From positions 124,001 to 188,000 of the forward strand of contig JBLHZY010000003.1 of assembly GCA_047631555.1 (NCBI GenBank): 64,000 nucleotides of DNA. Reading direction: 5' to 3'. The DNA is from JBLHZY01 sp047631555. Lineage in GTDB: Bacteria > Pseudomonadota > Alphaproteobacteria > Rhodobacterales > Rhodobacteraceae. This document shows, piece after piece, positions 43,301 through 52,394 of this stretch (within the stretch, counting starts at the first letter, position 1; every line of letters begins with the position of its first letter). The notes under the pieces are model-generated. The model was not told the origin of the DNA. It made no database searches and saw nothing but the letters and a program-made list of their open reading frames with translations. The position numbers and the translations under genes are program-made.

Positions 43301-43898
43301 CCATTTCAATATGGCCCCGTTCTGATGCGGCTTCGGCCTCCGTTAGATGCCCGCCCTCGCCCGGATGGCGCTGTAGTTCGACATAAAGCCGCTCGGGATA
43401 GATCGTGGCAAGGCGCGCCATCAGCACTTCGGCCTTGGGGCGCTGGCTTGCATGAAGCAGCCGCCCGATTGGCCCCTCTGGCCCGCCGGAAAGGCAGATC
43501 AGCCCCTCGGCATGCGCGGCCAATTCATCCAAAGTGACCTGAACCGTTGCCCCGCCCTTATCGATATAAAGGCAGGAATTGAGCTTCATCAGATTCGCAT
43601 AGCCCGCCTCATTTTGGGCGAGCAAAACGATCCCGGCGGGCGCGCGTTCTTTTTCGCCCGGCGCGGCGGGATCATATTCAAGCGAAACTTGGCAGCCCAT
43701 AATCGGCTGAATGCCCGCGCCCTGCGCCGTTACGGAAAATTCGAGCGCGGCAAACATGTTGTTTGTGTCGGTCACCGCAATGGCGGGCATGCCGGCATCG
43801 GTGCACAAATCAGCTAATTTCTTAACCGGCACAGCCCCCTCAAGGAGCGAATATTGGGTATGAACCCGGAGGTGAATAAAGCGCGGCGCATCTGACAT
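40380..43898 (-). CDS. dnaE: DNA polymerase III subunit alpha
   Basis: The replicative polymerase, 1172 residues. The N-terminal PHP domain starts FIHLRVHTQYSLLEGAVP. The catalytic core includes GPGRGSGAGSLVAYAL and PDFDIDFCMDRREEVIQYV near residue 410, carrying catalytic Asp residues. The later QEQVMQIAQEMAGYSLGGAD and FNKSHAAAYAVVSYQTAWLK are conserved fingers-region blocks. An OB-fold region (GVIVSGLRDMKSSKGNRYF) lies near 1010. Full length, divergent from xdhA. Confidence 0.98.
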   Translation of the reverse strand: MSDAPRFIHLRVHTQYSLLEGAVPVKKLADLCTDAGMPAIAVTDTNNMFAALEFSVTAQGAGIQPIMGCQVSLEYDPAAPGEKERAPAGIVLLAQNEAGYANLMKLNSCLYIDKGGATVQVTLDELAAHAEGLICLSGGPEGPIGRLLHASQRPKAEVLMARLATIYPERLYVELQRHPGEGGHLTEAEAASERGHIEMAYAMGLPLVATNDVYFPKTDMYEAHDALICIADGSYVDQQEPRRRLTPQHYFKSQAEMATLFADLPEALENTVEIARRCAFGTYRRDPILPKFADDEVVELRRQANAGLQDRLKVIPHAATLEEYQARLDFELDIIEGMGFPGYFLIVADFIKWGKDQGIPVGPGRGSGAGSLVAYALTITDLDPLRYSLLFERFLNPERVSMPDFDIDFCMDRREEVIQYVQEKYGRDKVGQIITFGALLSKAAVRDIGRVLQMPYGQVDRISKMIPVEGVKPVSIAEALKQEERLREEARNEEVVNRLLEYGMQVEGLLRNASTHAAGVVIGDRPLDELVPLYQDPRSDMPATQFNMKWVEQAGLVKFDFLGLKTLTVIQNAVNQIIGGGRALHQSADGTELFAPVEGAINDIGTIPLDDEPTYKLYASAKTVAVFQVESSGMMDALRRMKPNCIEDIVALVALYRPGPMENIPTYCEVKNGLKERESVHPLIDHILEETQGIIVYQEQVMQIAQEMAGYSLGGADLLRRAMGKKIAEEMAKERPKFEKGAMENGVDKKKASEVFDLLEKFANYGFNKSHAAAYAVVSYQTAWLKANHPVEFMAGVMNCDIHLTDKLSIYAEEVRRGLDLEIIPPCVNRSEAGFTVANGALVYALGALKNVGLEAMKLIVEAREGKDFATLFDLARRVDLKRVGKRPMEMLARAGAFDQLDPNRRRVFDNLDALVNYSAAIHEQRASDQVSLFGEAGDDLPEPRITGGDDWLPNERLAEEHKAIGFYLSGHPLDDYMAPLRRKGIITLAEAQAKAARDGAAIIKVGVIVSGLRDMKSSKGNRYFRMNISDPTGQLSGIAMFARDPKDLEAARGVFEASDKVVATLEAKFAEGQFDPTIRGVALIDGIVADAGAMGIKVFIEEAEAIQSVAALLEKATQEAQTRVRGAVCLCLMADGLPGEVEVELGQEFAVNPQIKGAIKSLGGVMMVEDY

Positions 43899-44158
43899 AG
43901 CGCCAAGCTATCCCAGCGCCGGATCGGTGAAAAGCAGGATCGGCAAATGAGGCGGCAAGTTGCGCGCTGAGGCACGCGATATCCCTGCCTAAATTCTAAC
44001 CATTTGGCAAAAATTCGTGCACCAATGCGACCTTCCCCCTTGCCAAGCGGTGGTTTCGCGGCTTTCCTGAGCTTCAGCATCGGCCGCGCGCCTTGCTTTC
44101 CGCCGCATCGGGCGGGCGCGCCATCGGCCCCCTAAAGAGACAGTGGCAGGCATTTCAC

Positions 44159-45544
44159 ATGGATATCGCGTTTCTTCTCAACGGAGAGACTGTGCGGCTG
44201 CGGGATGTTTCCCCAATGGCGACGCTGCTGGATTGGCTGCGTGAAGAGCGCGGCCTTCGGGGGACGAAAGAGGGCTGCAATGAGGGCGATTGCGGCGCCT
44301 GTACGGTTATGGTTTTGGATGAGGCGGGCGCTGCGGCCCCGATGAACGCTTGCATCCTTTTGCTCCCGCAGCTGCATGGCAAATCCCTGCGCACCGTTGA
44401 AGGGCTCAGTGGCCCAAGCGGCGAAATGCACCCTGTTCAAGAGGCGATGATTGCCGAGCACGGTTCGCAATGCGGCTTTTGCACCCCGGGCTTTATCGCC
44501 ACGATGGCAACGGCGCATCTCAATGGTGAGCGCGATTTTGATACGGCTCTTGCGGGCAATCTTTGCCGCTGCACCGGCTATGCGCCAATCATTCGTGCGG
44601 CTGTTGCGGCCCAAGATTTGCCGACGCCCGACTGGCTGCGCGATCCGGCGCAGGCGCAAGCTGATCTTGGCGGCGCGGTCTCGACCAATGCAGGCTACCG
44701 CCCTGAAACGGCTGATGATTTGGCGGCTTGGTATCAGGAAAATCCAGAGGCAACCCTGATCGCGGGTGCAACGGATGTTGGCCTTTGGATCACCAAACAA
44801 TTGCGCGAATTGCCCAATGTGGCCTTTCTCAACGGCATCCCAGAGCTGCGCGAGATCACAATCACAGAGGATGAAATCCGCATCGGCGCGATGGCAACGC
44901 TGGCGTCCTTTGGCCCCGCAATCGTGCCCTTCCATCCAAGCTTTGCCGAGCTGATCCGCCGCTTTGCCTCGCCGCAAATCCGCGCGGCAGCGACGCTTGG
45001 TGGCAATATCGCCAATGGCTCGCCTATCGGGGATAGCCCGCCCGCACTGATCGCATTGGGTGCGCTGCTTCATCTGCGCATGGGCGCGGATCGCCGCTCC
45101 ATCCTGCTTGAAGATTTCTTCATCGCTTACGGCAAGCAAGATCGCCAGCCGGGCGAATTTGTTGAGGCGATTTCGATCCCGCGCCAAGCGGATAATCTGC
45201 ATTGCTACAAACTCTCCAAACGCTTTGATCAGGATATTTCGGCAGTTTGTGGCTGCTTCAATCTCGTGGTGGACGCAGGCAAAATCCAAAGCGCGCGCAT
45301 CGCCTTTGGCGGCATGGCCGGCACCCCGCAGCGCGCCCGCCATGTTGAGGCGCATCTGATTGGAAAGGCGGCTGATGAGACCGCGCTTGCAGGTATCGCC
45401 GCTGCATGGGAGGCCGATTTCACCCCACTTTCAGATATGCGCGCCTCGGCCCAATATCGCATGCAAGCCGCGCAAAATATGCTGCGCCGCGCCCTTGCGG
45501 AAAAGGCCGGGATCGCCACAGATATTCTGGAGGTCGCGCCATGA
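44159..45544 (+). CDS. xdhA: Xanthine dehydrogenase small subunit (2Fe-2S and FAD)
   Basis: Carries electrons from the Mo site to NAD in purine oxidation. The 461 residues hold a plant-type 2Fe-2S domain (Cys40, Cys45, Cys48 in CNEGDCGACTV), the helical second cluster domain (QCGFCTPGFIATM and LCRCTGY), and an FAD domain (LIAGATDVGLWITKQ, SPQIRAAATLGGNIANGSPIGD). It matches the Rhodobacter capsulatus XdhA plan. I chose the ATG at 44159 (MDIAFLLNGETVRL), with AGG nine bases before it. First gene of a seven-gene operon. Confidence 0.96.
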   Translation: MDIAFLLNGETVRLRDVSPMATLLDWLREERGLRGTKEGCNEGDCGACTVMVLDEAGAAAPMNACILLLPQLHGKSLRTVEGLSGPSGEMHPVQEAMIAEHGSQCGFCTPGFIATMATAHLNGERDFDTALAGNLCRCTGYAPIIRAAVAAQDLPTPDWLRDPAQAQADLGGAVSTNAGYRPETADDLAAWYQENPEATLIAGATDVGLWITKQLRELPNVAFLNGIPELREITITEDEIRIGAMATLASFGPAIVPFHPSFAELIRRFASPQIRAAATLGGNIANGSPIGDSPPALIALGALLHLRMGADRRSILLEDFFIAYGKQDRQPGEFVEAISIPRQADNLHCYKLSKRFDQDISAVCGCFNLVVDAGKIQSARIAFGGMAGTPQRARHVEAHLIGKAADETALAGIAAAWEADFTPLSDMRASAQYRMQAAQNMLRRALAEKAGIATDILEVAP

Positions 45545-47826
45545 GTGTCGCAAAGCCACTGCCGCACGATTCCGCCCCGCTGCACGTGACAGGGCAAGCG
45601 CGATACGTCGATGATATCCCCCTGCCCAAGGGCGCGCTGCACCTTGCTTTTGGCATGGCTGATGTGGCCCATGGGAAGATCATTTCGCTTGATCTAAGGG
45701 CTGTGCGCGCCGCGCCCGGCGTCATCGCGGCTTGGGGCGCCGAGGATATCTCGCCCATGCCCGATTGCTCGCCCTCGGTGCATGATGAGCCTCTGCTCGC
45801 GGTCGATACGATCCACTACATCGGCCAACCGATTTTCCTTGTGATCGCGACAAGTCATCTGGCCGCACGCAAGGCTGCGCGCCTAGGTAAAATTGAGGTA
45901 GAACCCCTTCCCGCAATTCTCACAATTGATCAGGCGATGGCCGCGAACAGCCGTTTTGAAGATGGCCCTCGCCTCTTTGAAAAAGGCGATGCCCGCGCCG
46001 CGATCAATGCCGCGCCGCGCCGCCTCAAAGGCGAGATTACTATGGGCGGCCAAGAGCATTTTTACCTTGAGGGGCAAGCGGCGATTGCCCTGCCTCTTGA
46101 GGGCGACGATATGCTTATCCATTCCTCGACCCAGCACCCGAGCGAAATCCAACATAAGGTCGCGCATGCTCTGGATATCCCGATGCACGCTGTGCGGGTC
46201 GAGGCGCGGCGGATGGGGGGCGGGTTTGGCGGAAAAGAGAGCCAGGGAAATGCTTTAGCCATTGCTTGCGCCTTGGCGGCGCGCGCCACTGGGCAGCCTT
46301 GCAAGATGCGATATGACCGCGACGATGATATGATGATCACTGGCAAGCGCCATGATTTTCGCATCGAATACGAGGTTGGATTTGACGAGGCGGGGCGGAT
46401 CAGCGGCGTTGATTTCACTCAGTTCGCGCGCTGCGGTTGGGCGCAAGATCTTTCCATTCCGGTGGCCGATCGCGCCATGCTACATTCAGACAATGCCTAT
46501 GATCTGCCCGCCGCGCGGATTGAGAGCCACCGCCTCAAAACCAACACCCAAAGCGCCACAGCCTATCGCGGCTTTGGCGGCCCGCAGGGGATGCTCGGGA
46601 TTGAGCGGGTTTTGGATCATATCGCCCATGATCTGGGCGCGGATCCAGCGCAGGTTCGCCGGGTCAATTACTACGCCGAAGCGGGCGATCACGCGCCTCA
46701 AACGACGCCGTATCATATGGAGGTCGAGGATTTCGTTTTGCACGGGATCAGCGATCAATTGCTCGCCTCATCTGACTATTCCGAGCGCAAAAAAGCGATT
46801 GCTGAATGGAACGCGACCAATCCCATCCTCAAGAAGGGGATCAGCTTTGCGCCGGTGAAATTCGGGATCAGTTTTACCCTTACCCATCTCAACCAAGCCG
46901 GCGCTTTGGTGCATGTCTATCAGGACGGTTCAATCCATCTTAACCACGGTGGAACAGAGATGGGCCAAGGCCTGTTTCAAAAGGTGGCGCAAGTGGCGGC
47001 AGCGCGGTTTGACTGCGCGCTTGAACGGATCAAAATCACCGCCACAGATACCACCAAAGTCCCCAATACTTCGGCGACCGCCGCCTCCTCGGGCAGCGAT
47101 CTTAATGGCATGGCCGTGGCCGCCGCTTGCGACACGATCAAAGCGCGAATGGCCGATTTTCTGGCGGCATATTACGATTGCGTCACGGTTGAATTCATCA
47201 ACGATGAGGTGCTGATCGGCGATCAAACGCTTAGCTTTGCGCAGGCTGCCAAGCTTGCCTATGAGCATCGCATCAGCCTTTCCTCGACCGGCTTTTACAC
47301 CACGCCAAAGATCGAATGGGATCGCAATGCGGGGCGCGGGCGGCCGTTTTTCTACTTCTCTTATGGGGCGGCAATCACTGAGGTCGTTATTGATACGCTG
47401 ACGGGCGAAAATCGCATCCTGCGCACGGATATTCTGCATGATGCGGGCGCCTCGCTTAATCCGGCGCTGGATATCGGCCAGATCGAGGGGGGCTATGTGC
47501 AAGGCGCCGGCTGGCTGACAACCGAAGAGCTGGTTTGGGATGATGCAGGGCGGCTGCGCACGCATGCGCCCTCGACTTACAAAATCCCGGCCTGTTCGGA
47601 TCGTCCGCGCCTGTTTAATGTCGCGCTTTATGAGAGCGAAAATCGCGAAGAAACGATCTATCGCTCCAAGGCTGTTGGCGAGCCGCCGTTTATGCTTGGC
47701 ATCTCGGCATTCCTTGCGCTTTCGGATGCTGTGGCGGCCTGCGGCGCGGCCTATCCCGACCTGCAAGCGCCCGCCACGCCCGAGCAAATCCTCGCTTCAA
47801 TTGGCCGCGCGAAGGGGCAAGCATGA
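45541..47826 (+). CDS. xdhB: Xanthine dehydrogenase large, molybdopterin-binding subunit
   Basis: Oxidises hypoxanthine and xanthine to uric acid at the Mo cofactor. The 761 residues include GGGFGGKESQGN, SATAYRGFGGPQGM with the substrate-orienting Arg, LNHGGTEMGQGLFQK, and the catalytic Glu714 in KAVGEPPFMLG. The ATG at 45541 overlaps the xdhA stop (ATGA). Length is standard for the bacterial enzyme. Confidence 0.97.
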   Translation: MSVAKPLPHDSAPLHVTGQARYVDDIPLPKGALHLAFGMADVAHGKIISLDLRAVRAAPGVIAAWGAEDISPMPDCSPSVHDEPLLAVDTIHYIGQPIFLVIATSHLAARKAARLGKIEVEPLPAILTIDQAMAANSRFEDGPRLFEKGDARAAINAAPRRLKGEITMGGQEHFYLEGQAAIALPLEGDDMLIHSSTQHPSEIQHKVAHALDIPMHAVRVEARRMGGGFGGKESQGNALAIACALAARATGQPCKMRYDRDDDMMITGKRHDFRIEYEVGFDEAGRISGVDFTQFARCGWAQDLSIPVADRAMLHSDNAYDLPAARIESHRLKTNTQSATAYRGFGGPQGMLGIERVLDHIAHDLGADPAQVRRVNYYAEAGDHAPQTTPYHMEVEDFVLHGISDQLLASSDYSERKKAIAEWNATNPILKKGISFAPVKFGISFTLTHLNQAGALVHVYQDGSIHLNHGGTEMGQGLFQKVAQVAAARFDCALERIKITATDTTKVPNTSATAASSGSDLNGMAVAAACDTIKARMADFLAAYYDCVTVEFINDEVLIGDQTLSFAQAAKLAYEHRISLSSTGFYTTPKIEWDRNAGRGRPFFYFSYGAAITEVVIDTLTGENRILRTDILHDAGASLNPALDIGQIEGGYVQGAGWLTTEELVWDDAGRLRTHAPSTYKIPACSDRPRLFNVALYESENREETIYRSKAVGEPPFMLGISAFLALSDAVAACGAAYPDLQAPATPEQILASIGRAKGQA

Positions 47827-48746
47827 GCTGTGATCTTGCAACGTTGCGCGAAACAGTACGCCTGCACGGGCGGGTGGCGCGCATCGTTGTGGCGCAGACC
47901 AAAGGATCGGTTCCGCGCGAGGTTGGGGCGGCGATGCTCGTCTGGGATGGTGGGCAATCTGGCACGATTGGCGGCGGGGCGCTGGAATATGAAGCGGCGA
48001 AAAATGCGCTTCTTCACCAAGGCCTTAGCAAGCATCCCCTTGGCCCTTCACTGGGGCAATGCTGCGGCGGGAGTGTTGCGCTTTTGTGCGAACATTTCGA
48101 TGCAGGCAGTGTGTTAACGATCTCTGAGGACGCCCCCTTTGCACGCGGCCCGGGCAAAATGCCCTTGGCTGTTTCACGCGCCCTTGCGCAGGCCCGCAAC
48201 AGCGGCGCGCCGGTTGAGCGGATGCTGATTGAGGGCTGGATGGTTGAGCCGATCAGCAAGCCTGCACGCGCGATCTGGCTTTACGGGGCGGGGCATGTTG
48301 GGCGGGCAATCGCACATACATTGGCGCCGCTACCGAACATTGAAATCACATGGATCGACACAGATCAGAGCCGCTTTCCAGACGCGATCCCCGACGGCGC
48401 GACGCCGCTGATTGCGGCCAATCCGGCCGATGCGGTGCGTCATGCGCCCGATCACGCCGAACACCTGATCCTCACTTATTCGCATGCGCTCGACCTCGAG
48501 CTTTGCCATCGCATCCTTGGCCGCGGCTTTCAAAGCTGTGGTTTGATCGGATCCGCGACCAAATGGGCCCGGTTTCGCAACCGCTTGGCGAACCTTGGCC
48601 ATTCACCCGCCCAAATATCGCGCATTTGCTGCCCAATCGGGCAACCAGCCCTTGGAAAGCACCCGCAAGCCATTGCGATCTCTGTCGCTGCGGCCCTACT
48701 CTGTGAAGCAGGGGAATCTGCTGCGAAGGGGGCAATCACAAAGTGA
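47823..48746 (+). CDS. xdhC: Xanthine dehydrogenase accessory protein XdhC
   Basis: Binds the molybdenum cofactor and helps insert it, in sulfurated form, into XdhB. The 307 residues have the XdhC/CoxI start VVAQTKGSVPREVGAAMLV and GTIGGGALEYEA, the QCCGG cysteines, and a C-terminal Rossmann part (ARAIWLYGAGHVGRAIA; GLIGSATKWARFRNRLANLG). The ATG overlaps the xdhB stop (ATGA). Its own stop overlaps the ABC ATPase start, joining enzyme and transporter translation. Confidence 0.95.
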   Translation: MSCDLATLRETVRLHGRVARIVVAQTKGSVPREVGAAMLVWDGGQSGTIGGGALEYEAAKNALLHQGLSKHPLGPSLGQCCGGSVALLCEHFDAGSVLTISEDAPFARGPGKMPLAVSRALAQARNSGAPVERMLIEGWMVEPISKPARAIWLYGAGHVGRAIAHTLAPLPNIEITWIDTDQSRFPDAIPDGATPLIAANPADAVRHAPDHAEHLILTYSHALDLELCHRILGRGFQSCGLIGSATKWARFRNRLANLGHSPAQISRICCPIGQPALGKHPQAIAISVAAALLCEAGESAAKGAITK

Positions 48747-50263
48747 CACAAGAAATGCTCTTGTCGGTCGAGGGGCTGACCAAGGTCTATCCCGGCGTTC
48801 GCGCAAATGATGACGTGTCGTTTTCTGTCGCGCCGGGCAAGGTCCATGCGCTGCTTGGGGAGAATGGCGCAGGCAAGTCGACCCTTGTGAAAATGATCTA
48901 TGGTTTGGTGCGGCCCGACGGCGGGCGAATGCGGATGAACGGCGAAGCCTTTGAGCCTGCAACGCCCAATGCCGCGCGGGCTGGCGGCGTTGCGATGGTC
49001 TTTCAGCATTTCTCGCTTTTTGAAGCGCTGACGGTTGCTGAAAATGTCGCTTTGGGGATGGAAAATCCGCCCAAGATGAGCCAGCTTTCGGCGCGGATTT
49101 CCGAGGTCAGCCATACCTATGGCCTGCCGCTTGATCCGGCGCGCATTGTTGGGGATTTGAGCGCAGGCGAGCGCCAGAGAGTTGAGATTATTCGCTGTCT
49201 TTTGCAGGACCCCAAGCTATTGATCATGGATGAGCCGACCAGCGTTTTGACCCCGCAAGAGGTTGAAATCCTGTTTGAAACTCTGCGCAAGCTGAGCGCC
49301 GAGGGCACGGCGATCTTATATATTTCGCACAAGCTCGAAGAGATCAGAACGATTTGCGATAGCGCCACGATCCTGCGCCTTGGCAAGGTTGTTGGGGCGT
49401 GTAATCCGCGCGAGGTTTCGGCGCGCGATATGGCGGAAATGATGGTGGGCAGTGTGCTGCATACGCCGAGCCGCGCGGCCACTGAGCCGGGCGATATTTT
49501 GCTTGAGGCGCGCGGACTTTCTATGGCCGCAACATCCGAATTTGGCACGCATCTACGTGATGTTTCGCTCAGCTTGCGCGCCGGAGAAGTGCTTGGCATT
49601 GGCGGGGTTGCGGGTAACGGCCAGGACGAGCTTTTGAGCGCGCTGTCGGGCGAGGCCAAGCTGCGATCGGGCGCGCTGCTTTTTGAGGGCGAGGATATCA
49701 GCCGCGAGGGGCCAAATACGCGCCGAGCACGCGGGCTTTTGGCCGCCCCTGAGGAGCGGTTGGGCCATGCAGCCGCGCCGGATATGAGCCTGACGGAAAA
49801 TGCATTGCTAACGGGCGCGGGGCGCAAGGCACTGAGCACGCGCGGCTTTATCAATTGGGCAAAGACCCGCGATTTTGCGCGCGAGATTATTACGGCATTT
49901 GATGTGCGCACGCCGGGGCCAGAGAATGCCGCGCGCGCGCTTTCGGGCGGGAATTTGCAGAAATTTGTGATTGGGCGCGAGGTTTTGCAGGCTCCGCGCG
50001 TTTTGGTGGTGAACCAGCCGACTTGGGGCGTTGATGCTTCGGCGGCGGCGGCGATCCGGCAGGCGCTGCTTGATTTGGCTGCGGCTGGGGCGGGCGTGAT
50101 TTGTATCTCTCAGGATTTGGATGAGTTGATGGAGATTTCCGACAATTTCGCCGCGTTGAATGAGGGCCGATTGAGCGCGCCTCGCCCAGCGCGCGGTCTG
50201 AGCGTTGATCAGATCGGGCTGATGATGGGCGGCGCGCATGATATGGAGGTCGCGCATGTTTGA
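48743..50263 (+). CDS. BMP/nucleoside-type ABC transporter ATP-binding protein
   Basis: A 506-residue tandem ATPase. The first half has Walker A LLGENGAGKSTLVKMIYG, signature LSAGERQRVEI and Walker B LLIMDEPTSVL. In the second half Walker A is degenerate (GVAGNGQDELL) and the signature is LSGGNLQKFVIGRE. This pattern is typical of sugar and nucleoside (YufO/NupA, RbsA-like) systems. The start is GTG at 48743, sharing GTGA with the xdhC stop. Position within the xdh operon suggests a purine or nucleoside substrate. Works with the two permeases and binding protein downstream. Confidence 0.93.
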   Translation: MTQEMLLSVEGLTKVYPGVRANDDVSFSVAPGKVHALLGENGAGKSTLVKMIYGLVRPDGGRMRMNGEAFEPATPNAARAGGVAMVFQHFSLFEALTVAENVALGMENPPKMSQLSARISEVSHTYGLPLDPARIVGDLSAGERQRVEIIRCLLQDPKLLIMDEPTSVLTPQEVEILFETLRKLSAEGTAILYISHKLEEIRTICDSATILRLGKVVGACNPREVSARDMAEMMVGSVLHTPSRAATEPGDILLEARGLSMAATSEFGTHLRDVSLSLRAGEVLGIGGVAGNGQDELLSALSGEAKLRSGALLFEGEDISREGPNTRRARGLLAAPEERLGHAAAPDMSLTENALLTGAGRKALSTRGFINWAKTRDFAREIITAFDVRTPGPENAARALSGGNLQKFVIGREVLQAPRVLVVNQPTWGVDASAAAAIRQALLDLAAAGAGVICISQDLDELMEISDNFAALNEGRLSAPRPARGLSVDQIGLMMGGAHDMEVAHV

Positions 50264-50357
50264 TCTGGGTGGTGTCGGGTTTAATGCCTTCGGCGAGGAT
50301 ATTTGGACAACTGTGAAACGCTGTTTATTCCAAGGAATTGCGGGGCCGGTTTTATGA
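50256..50357 (+). CDS. Bridging 33-codon reading frame (possible coupling minigene)
   Basis: ATG at 50256 lies in the last codons of the ATPase gene. The frame runs 33 codons to a TGA at 50355-50357 that overlaps the permease ATG (ATGA). The predicted peptide (MFDLGGVGFNAF, then an amphipathic C-terminal half) has no match I know. The frame covers the whole 90-base gap between the two genes and could carry ribosomes across. It may equally be chance, or a remnant of a longer permease N-terminus. Confidence 0.3.
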   Translation: MFDLGGVGFNAFGEDIWTTVKRCLFQGIAGPVL

Positions 50358-51436
50358 TCCATCTGGAGCGGCGCGCGAGCCCGTCGAAGCTTTGGGCCGC
50401 CAGCACACCACTTATTGCGGTGATTGCGACGATGGTTGCTGGTGGATTGATGTTTGCGCTCTTGGGCAAGGATCCATTTGTCGCGATCCGCACAATTTTC
50501 TGGGATCCGGTTTTTGGCGAGTTTGCGTTTTATTATCGCGGGCAATTGCTGGTGAAAGCGGGCCCTTTGATCCTGATTGCTATCGGGCTTTCGCTTGGGT
50601 TTCGCGCCGGGATTTGGAATATTGGCGCGGAGGGACAGTATATTATTGGGGCGATCTGCGGGGCCGGGGCTGGCCTTGCGTTTTATCCCAGCGAGAGCGT
50701 TTTTATCTTTCCTTTGATGATTTTGGCCGGGCTGATTGGCGGCTGGCTATGGGCGATGATCCCGGCGGTTTTGCGGGTTAAATTTGGAACGAACGAGATA
50801 TTGGTCTCGCTCATGCTGGTCTATGTTGCAGAAGCGATATTGGCCTCTGTTTCTTCCGGTCTTTTGCGCAATCCTGAGGGGCATGGCTTCCCAGGCAGCC
50901 GCAATTTTAAGGATTTCCCTGCAGGGCATAACGACTTTTTGATCGAGTCTGCGGGGCTTCATTGGGGCGTTTTGGCCGCCTTTGTTGCGGTGATTTTTGC
51001 CTACGTATTGTTGGCGCGCCATATGCTTGGGTTTCAGATCCGCTTGACCGGCGTTGCGCCAAGGGCGGCGCGCTTTGGTGGGGTTCAACCGCAGCGCCTG
51101 ATCCTGATTTGCCTTGGGCTTTCGGGCGCTTTGGCAGGGCTTGCGGGGATGTTTGAGGTTGCGGGACCTGCGGGGCAGATCACCACGGGCTTTAATGCGG
51201 GCTATGGATTTACGGCGATTATTGTCGCGTTTTTGGGGCGGCTTCATCCCGTAGGGATATTGCTTGCCGGGCTATTGATGGCGCTGACATATATTGGCGG
51301 CGAGGCGGCGCAATCGTCCTTGGGCTTGCCCGCCGCGGCGATCCAATTGCTTCAGGGTATGTTGCTTTTCTTCTTGCTGGCCGTCGATGTTTTGGCCAAT
51401 TTTCGCATTCGCTTTGGCCAAGGGGAGGCTGCATAG
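50354..51436 (+). CDS. BMP/nucleoside-type ABC transporter permease (first)
   Basis: A 360-residue inner-membrane permease of the YufP/NupB type with about nine or ten hydrophobic segments. MFALLGKDPFVAIRTIFWDP near residue 33 and GLSLGFRAGIWNIGAEGQYIIG are family signatures, the latter near the coupling region. FGTNEILVSLMLVYVA and RAARFGGVQPQRLI also fit. I chose the ATG at 50354 (MIHLERRASPSK). Upstream ribosome binding is weak, which makes coupling through the bridging frame plausible. Confidence 0.92.
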   Translation: MIHLERRASPSKLWAASTPLIAVIATMVAGGLMFALLGKDPFVAIRTIFWDPVFGEFAFYYRGQLLVKAGPLILIAIGLSLGFRAGIWNIGAEGQYIIGAICGAGAGLAFYPSESVFIFPLMILAGLIGGWLWAMIPAVLRVKFGTNEILVSLMLVYVAEAILASVSSGLLRNPEGHGFPGSRNFKDFPAGHNDFLIESAGLHWGVLAAFVAVIFAYVLLARHMLGFQIRLTGVAPRAARFGGVQPQRLILICLGLSGALAGLAGMFEVAGPAGQITTGFNAGYGFTAIIVAFLGRLHPVGILLAGLLMALTYIGGEAAQSSLGLPAAAIQLLQGMLLFFLLAVDVLANFRIRFGQGEAA

Positions 51437-52360
51437 ATGGGCTCGATTGATCCAATTCTGATGATTGCCTCATTGATGGTCGCCTCAACGCCGATCCTTT
51501 TGGCGGCATTGGGCGAGATGGTTGTTGAGAAGGCGGGCGTTTTGAACCTTGGCGTTGAGGGGATGATGATCACCGGTGCTGTGTGCGGATTTATCGTCGC
51601 GGTCAGCACAGGATCGCCCGCGCTTGGCTTTGTGGCTGCGGCTTTGGGAAGCGCTTTGCTGTCGATGCTGTTTGGCTTTTTGACGCAGTTTTTGCTTTCG
51701 AACCAAGTCGCGACGGGCCTTGCACTGACGCTGTTTGGTTTGGGGCTTTCCTCGCTATTGGGGCAAGGGTTTATCGGGCTCAAGGCGCCGAGTTTCCCCG
51801 ATCTCCATATCCCATTGCTGAGCAATATTCCCGTGCTTGGGCCGATCCTTTTTCAGCACGATGGGATGGTTTATGTCTCTTTGCTGATGGTGGCTGCCGT
51901 ATGGGCGATGCTCAAATATACGCGCGCCGGGCTGATCCTTCGCGCGGTAGGTGAGAGCCATGATGCAGCCCATGCGCTTGGCTATCGGGTCGTTGCAATT
52001 CGCATGATGGCGATTGCTTTTGGCGGGGCCTGTGCAGGGCTTGGCGGGGCCTACATCAGCCTTGTGCGCGTTCCTCAATGGACCGAAGGCATGACGGCGG
52101 GTGCGGGCTGGATCGCGCTTGCGATTGTCGTTTTTTCCGGCTGGAAAGCATGGCGCATTTTGATCGGTGCGTATCTGTTTGGCGGGATCACTGTGCTGCA
52201 GCTCAACCTTCAAGCGGCGGGGGCAAAAATCCCTGTCGAGTATCTTTCTATGTCGCCCTACGTTATTACGATTGTCGTTCTTGTTTTCATGTCTGCCCGT
52301 CGCAAAGGGGCCGGTCACGCCCCTGCCGCTTTGGGCAAAATCTTTCACGCCTCGCATTAG
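51437..52360 (+). CDS. BMP/nucleoside-type ABC transporter permease (second)
   Basis: A 307-residue permease of the YufQ/NupC type, beginning directly after the stop of the first permease (TAGATG). Signatures are LLAALGEMVVEKAGVLNLGVEGMM spread over residues 22-45, ATGLALTLFGLGLSSLLG, and LRAVGESHDAAHALGYRV. About eight to nine membrane segments. Forms the heterodimeric pore with the first permease. Confidence 0.93.
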   Translation: MGSIDPILMIASLMVASTPILLAALGEMVVEKAGVLNLGVEGMMITGAVCGFIVAVSTGSPALGFVAAALGSALLSMLFGFLTQFLLSNQVATGLALTLFGLGLSSLLGQGFIGLKAPSFPDLHIPLLSNIPVLGPILFQHDGMVYVSLLMVAAVWAMLKYTRAGLILRAVGESHDAAHALGYRVVAIRMMAIAFGGACAGLGGAYISLVRVPQWTEGMTAGAGWIALAIVVFSGWKAWRILIGAYLFGGITVLQLNLQAAGAKIPVEYLSMSPYVITIVVLVFMSARRKGAGHAPAALGKIFHASH

Positions 52361-52394
52361 CGCAGGCCCTTTCAACCAACTTAAGGAGCAATCC

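Noticed and set aside
44002..44084. TTGGCAA/TTGCCAA inverted pair in the dnaE-xdhA gap
   Set aside because: Only seven bases with arms roughly 30 bases apart; expected by chance in a gap of this size.
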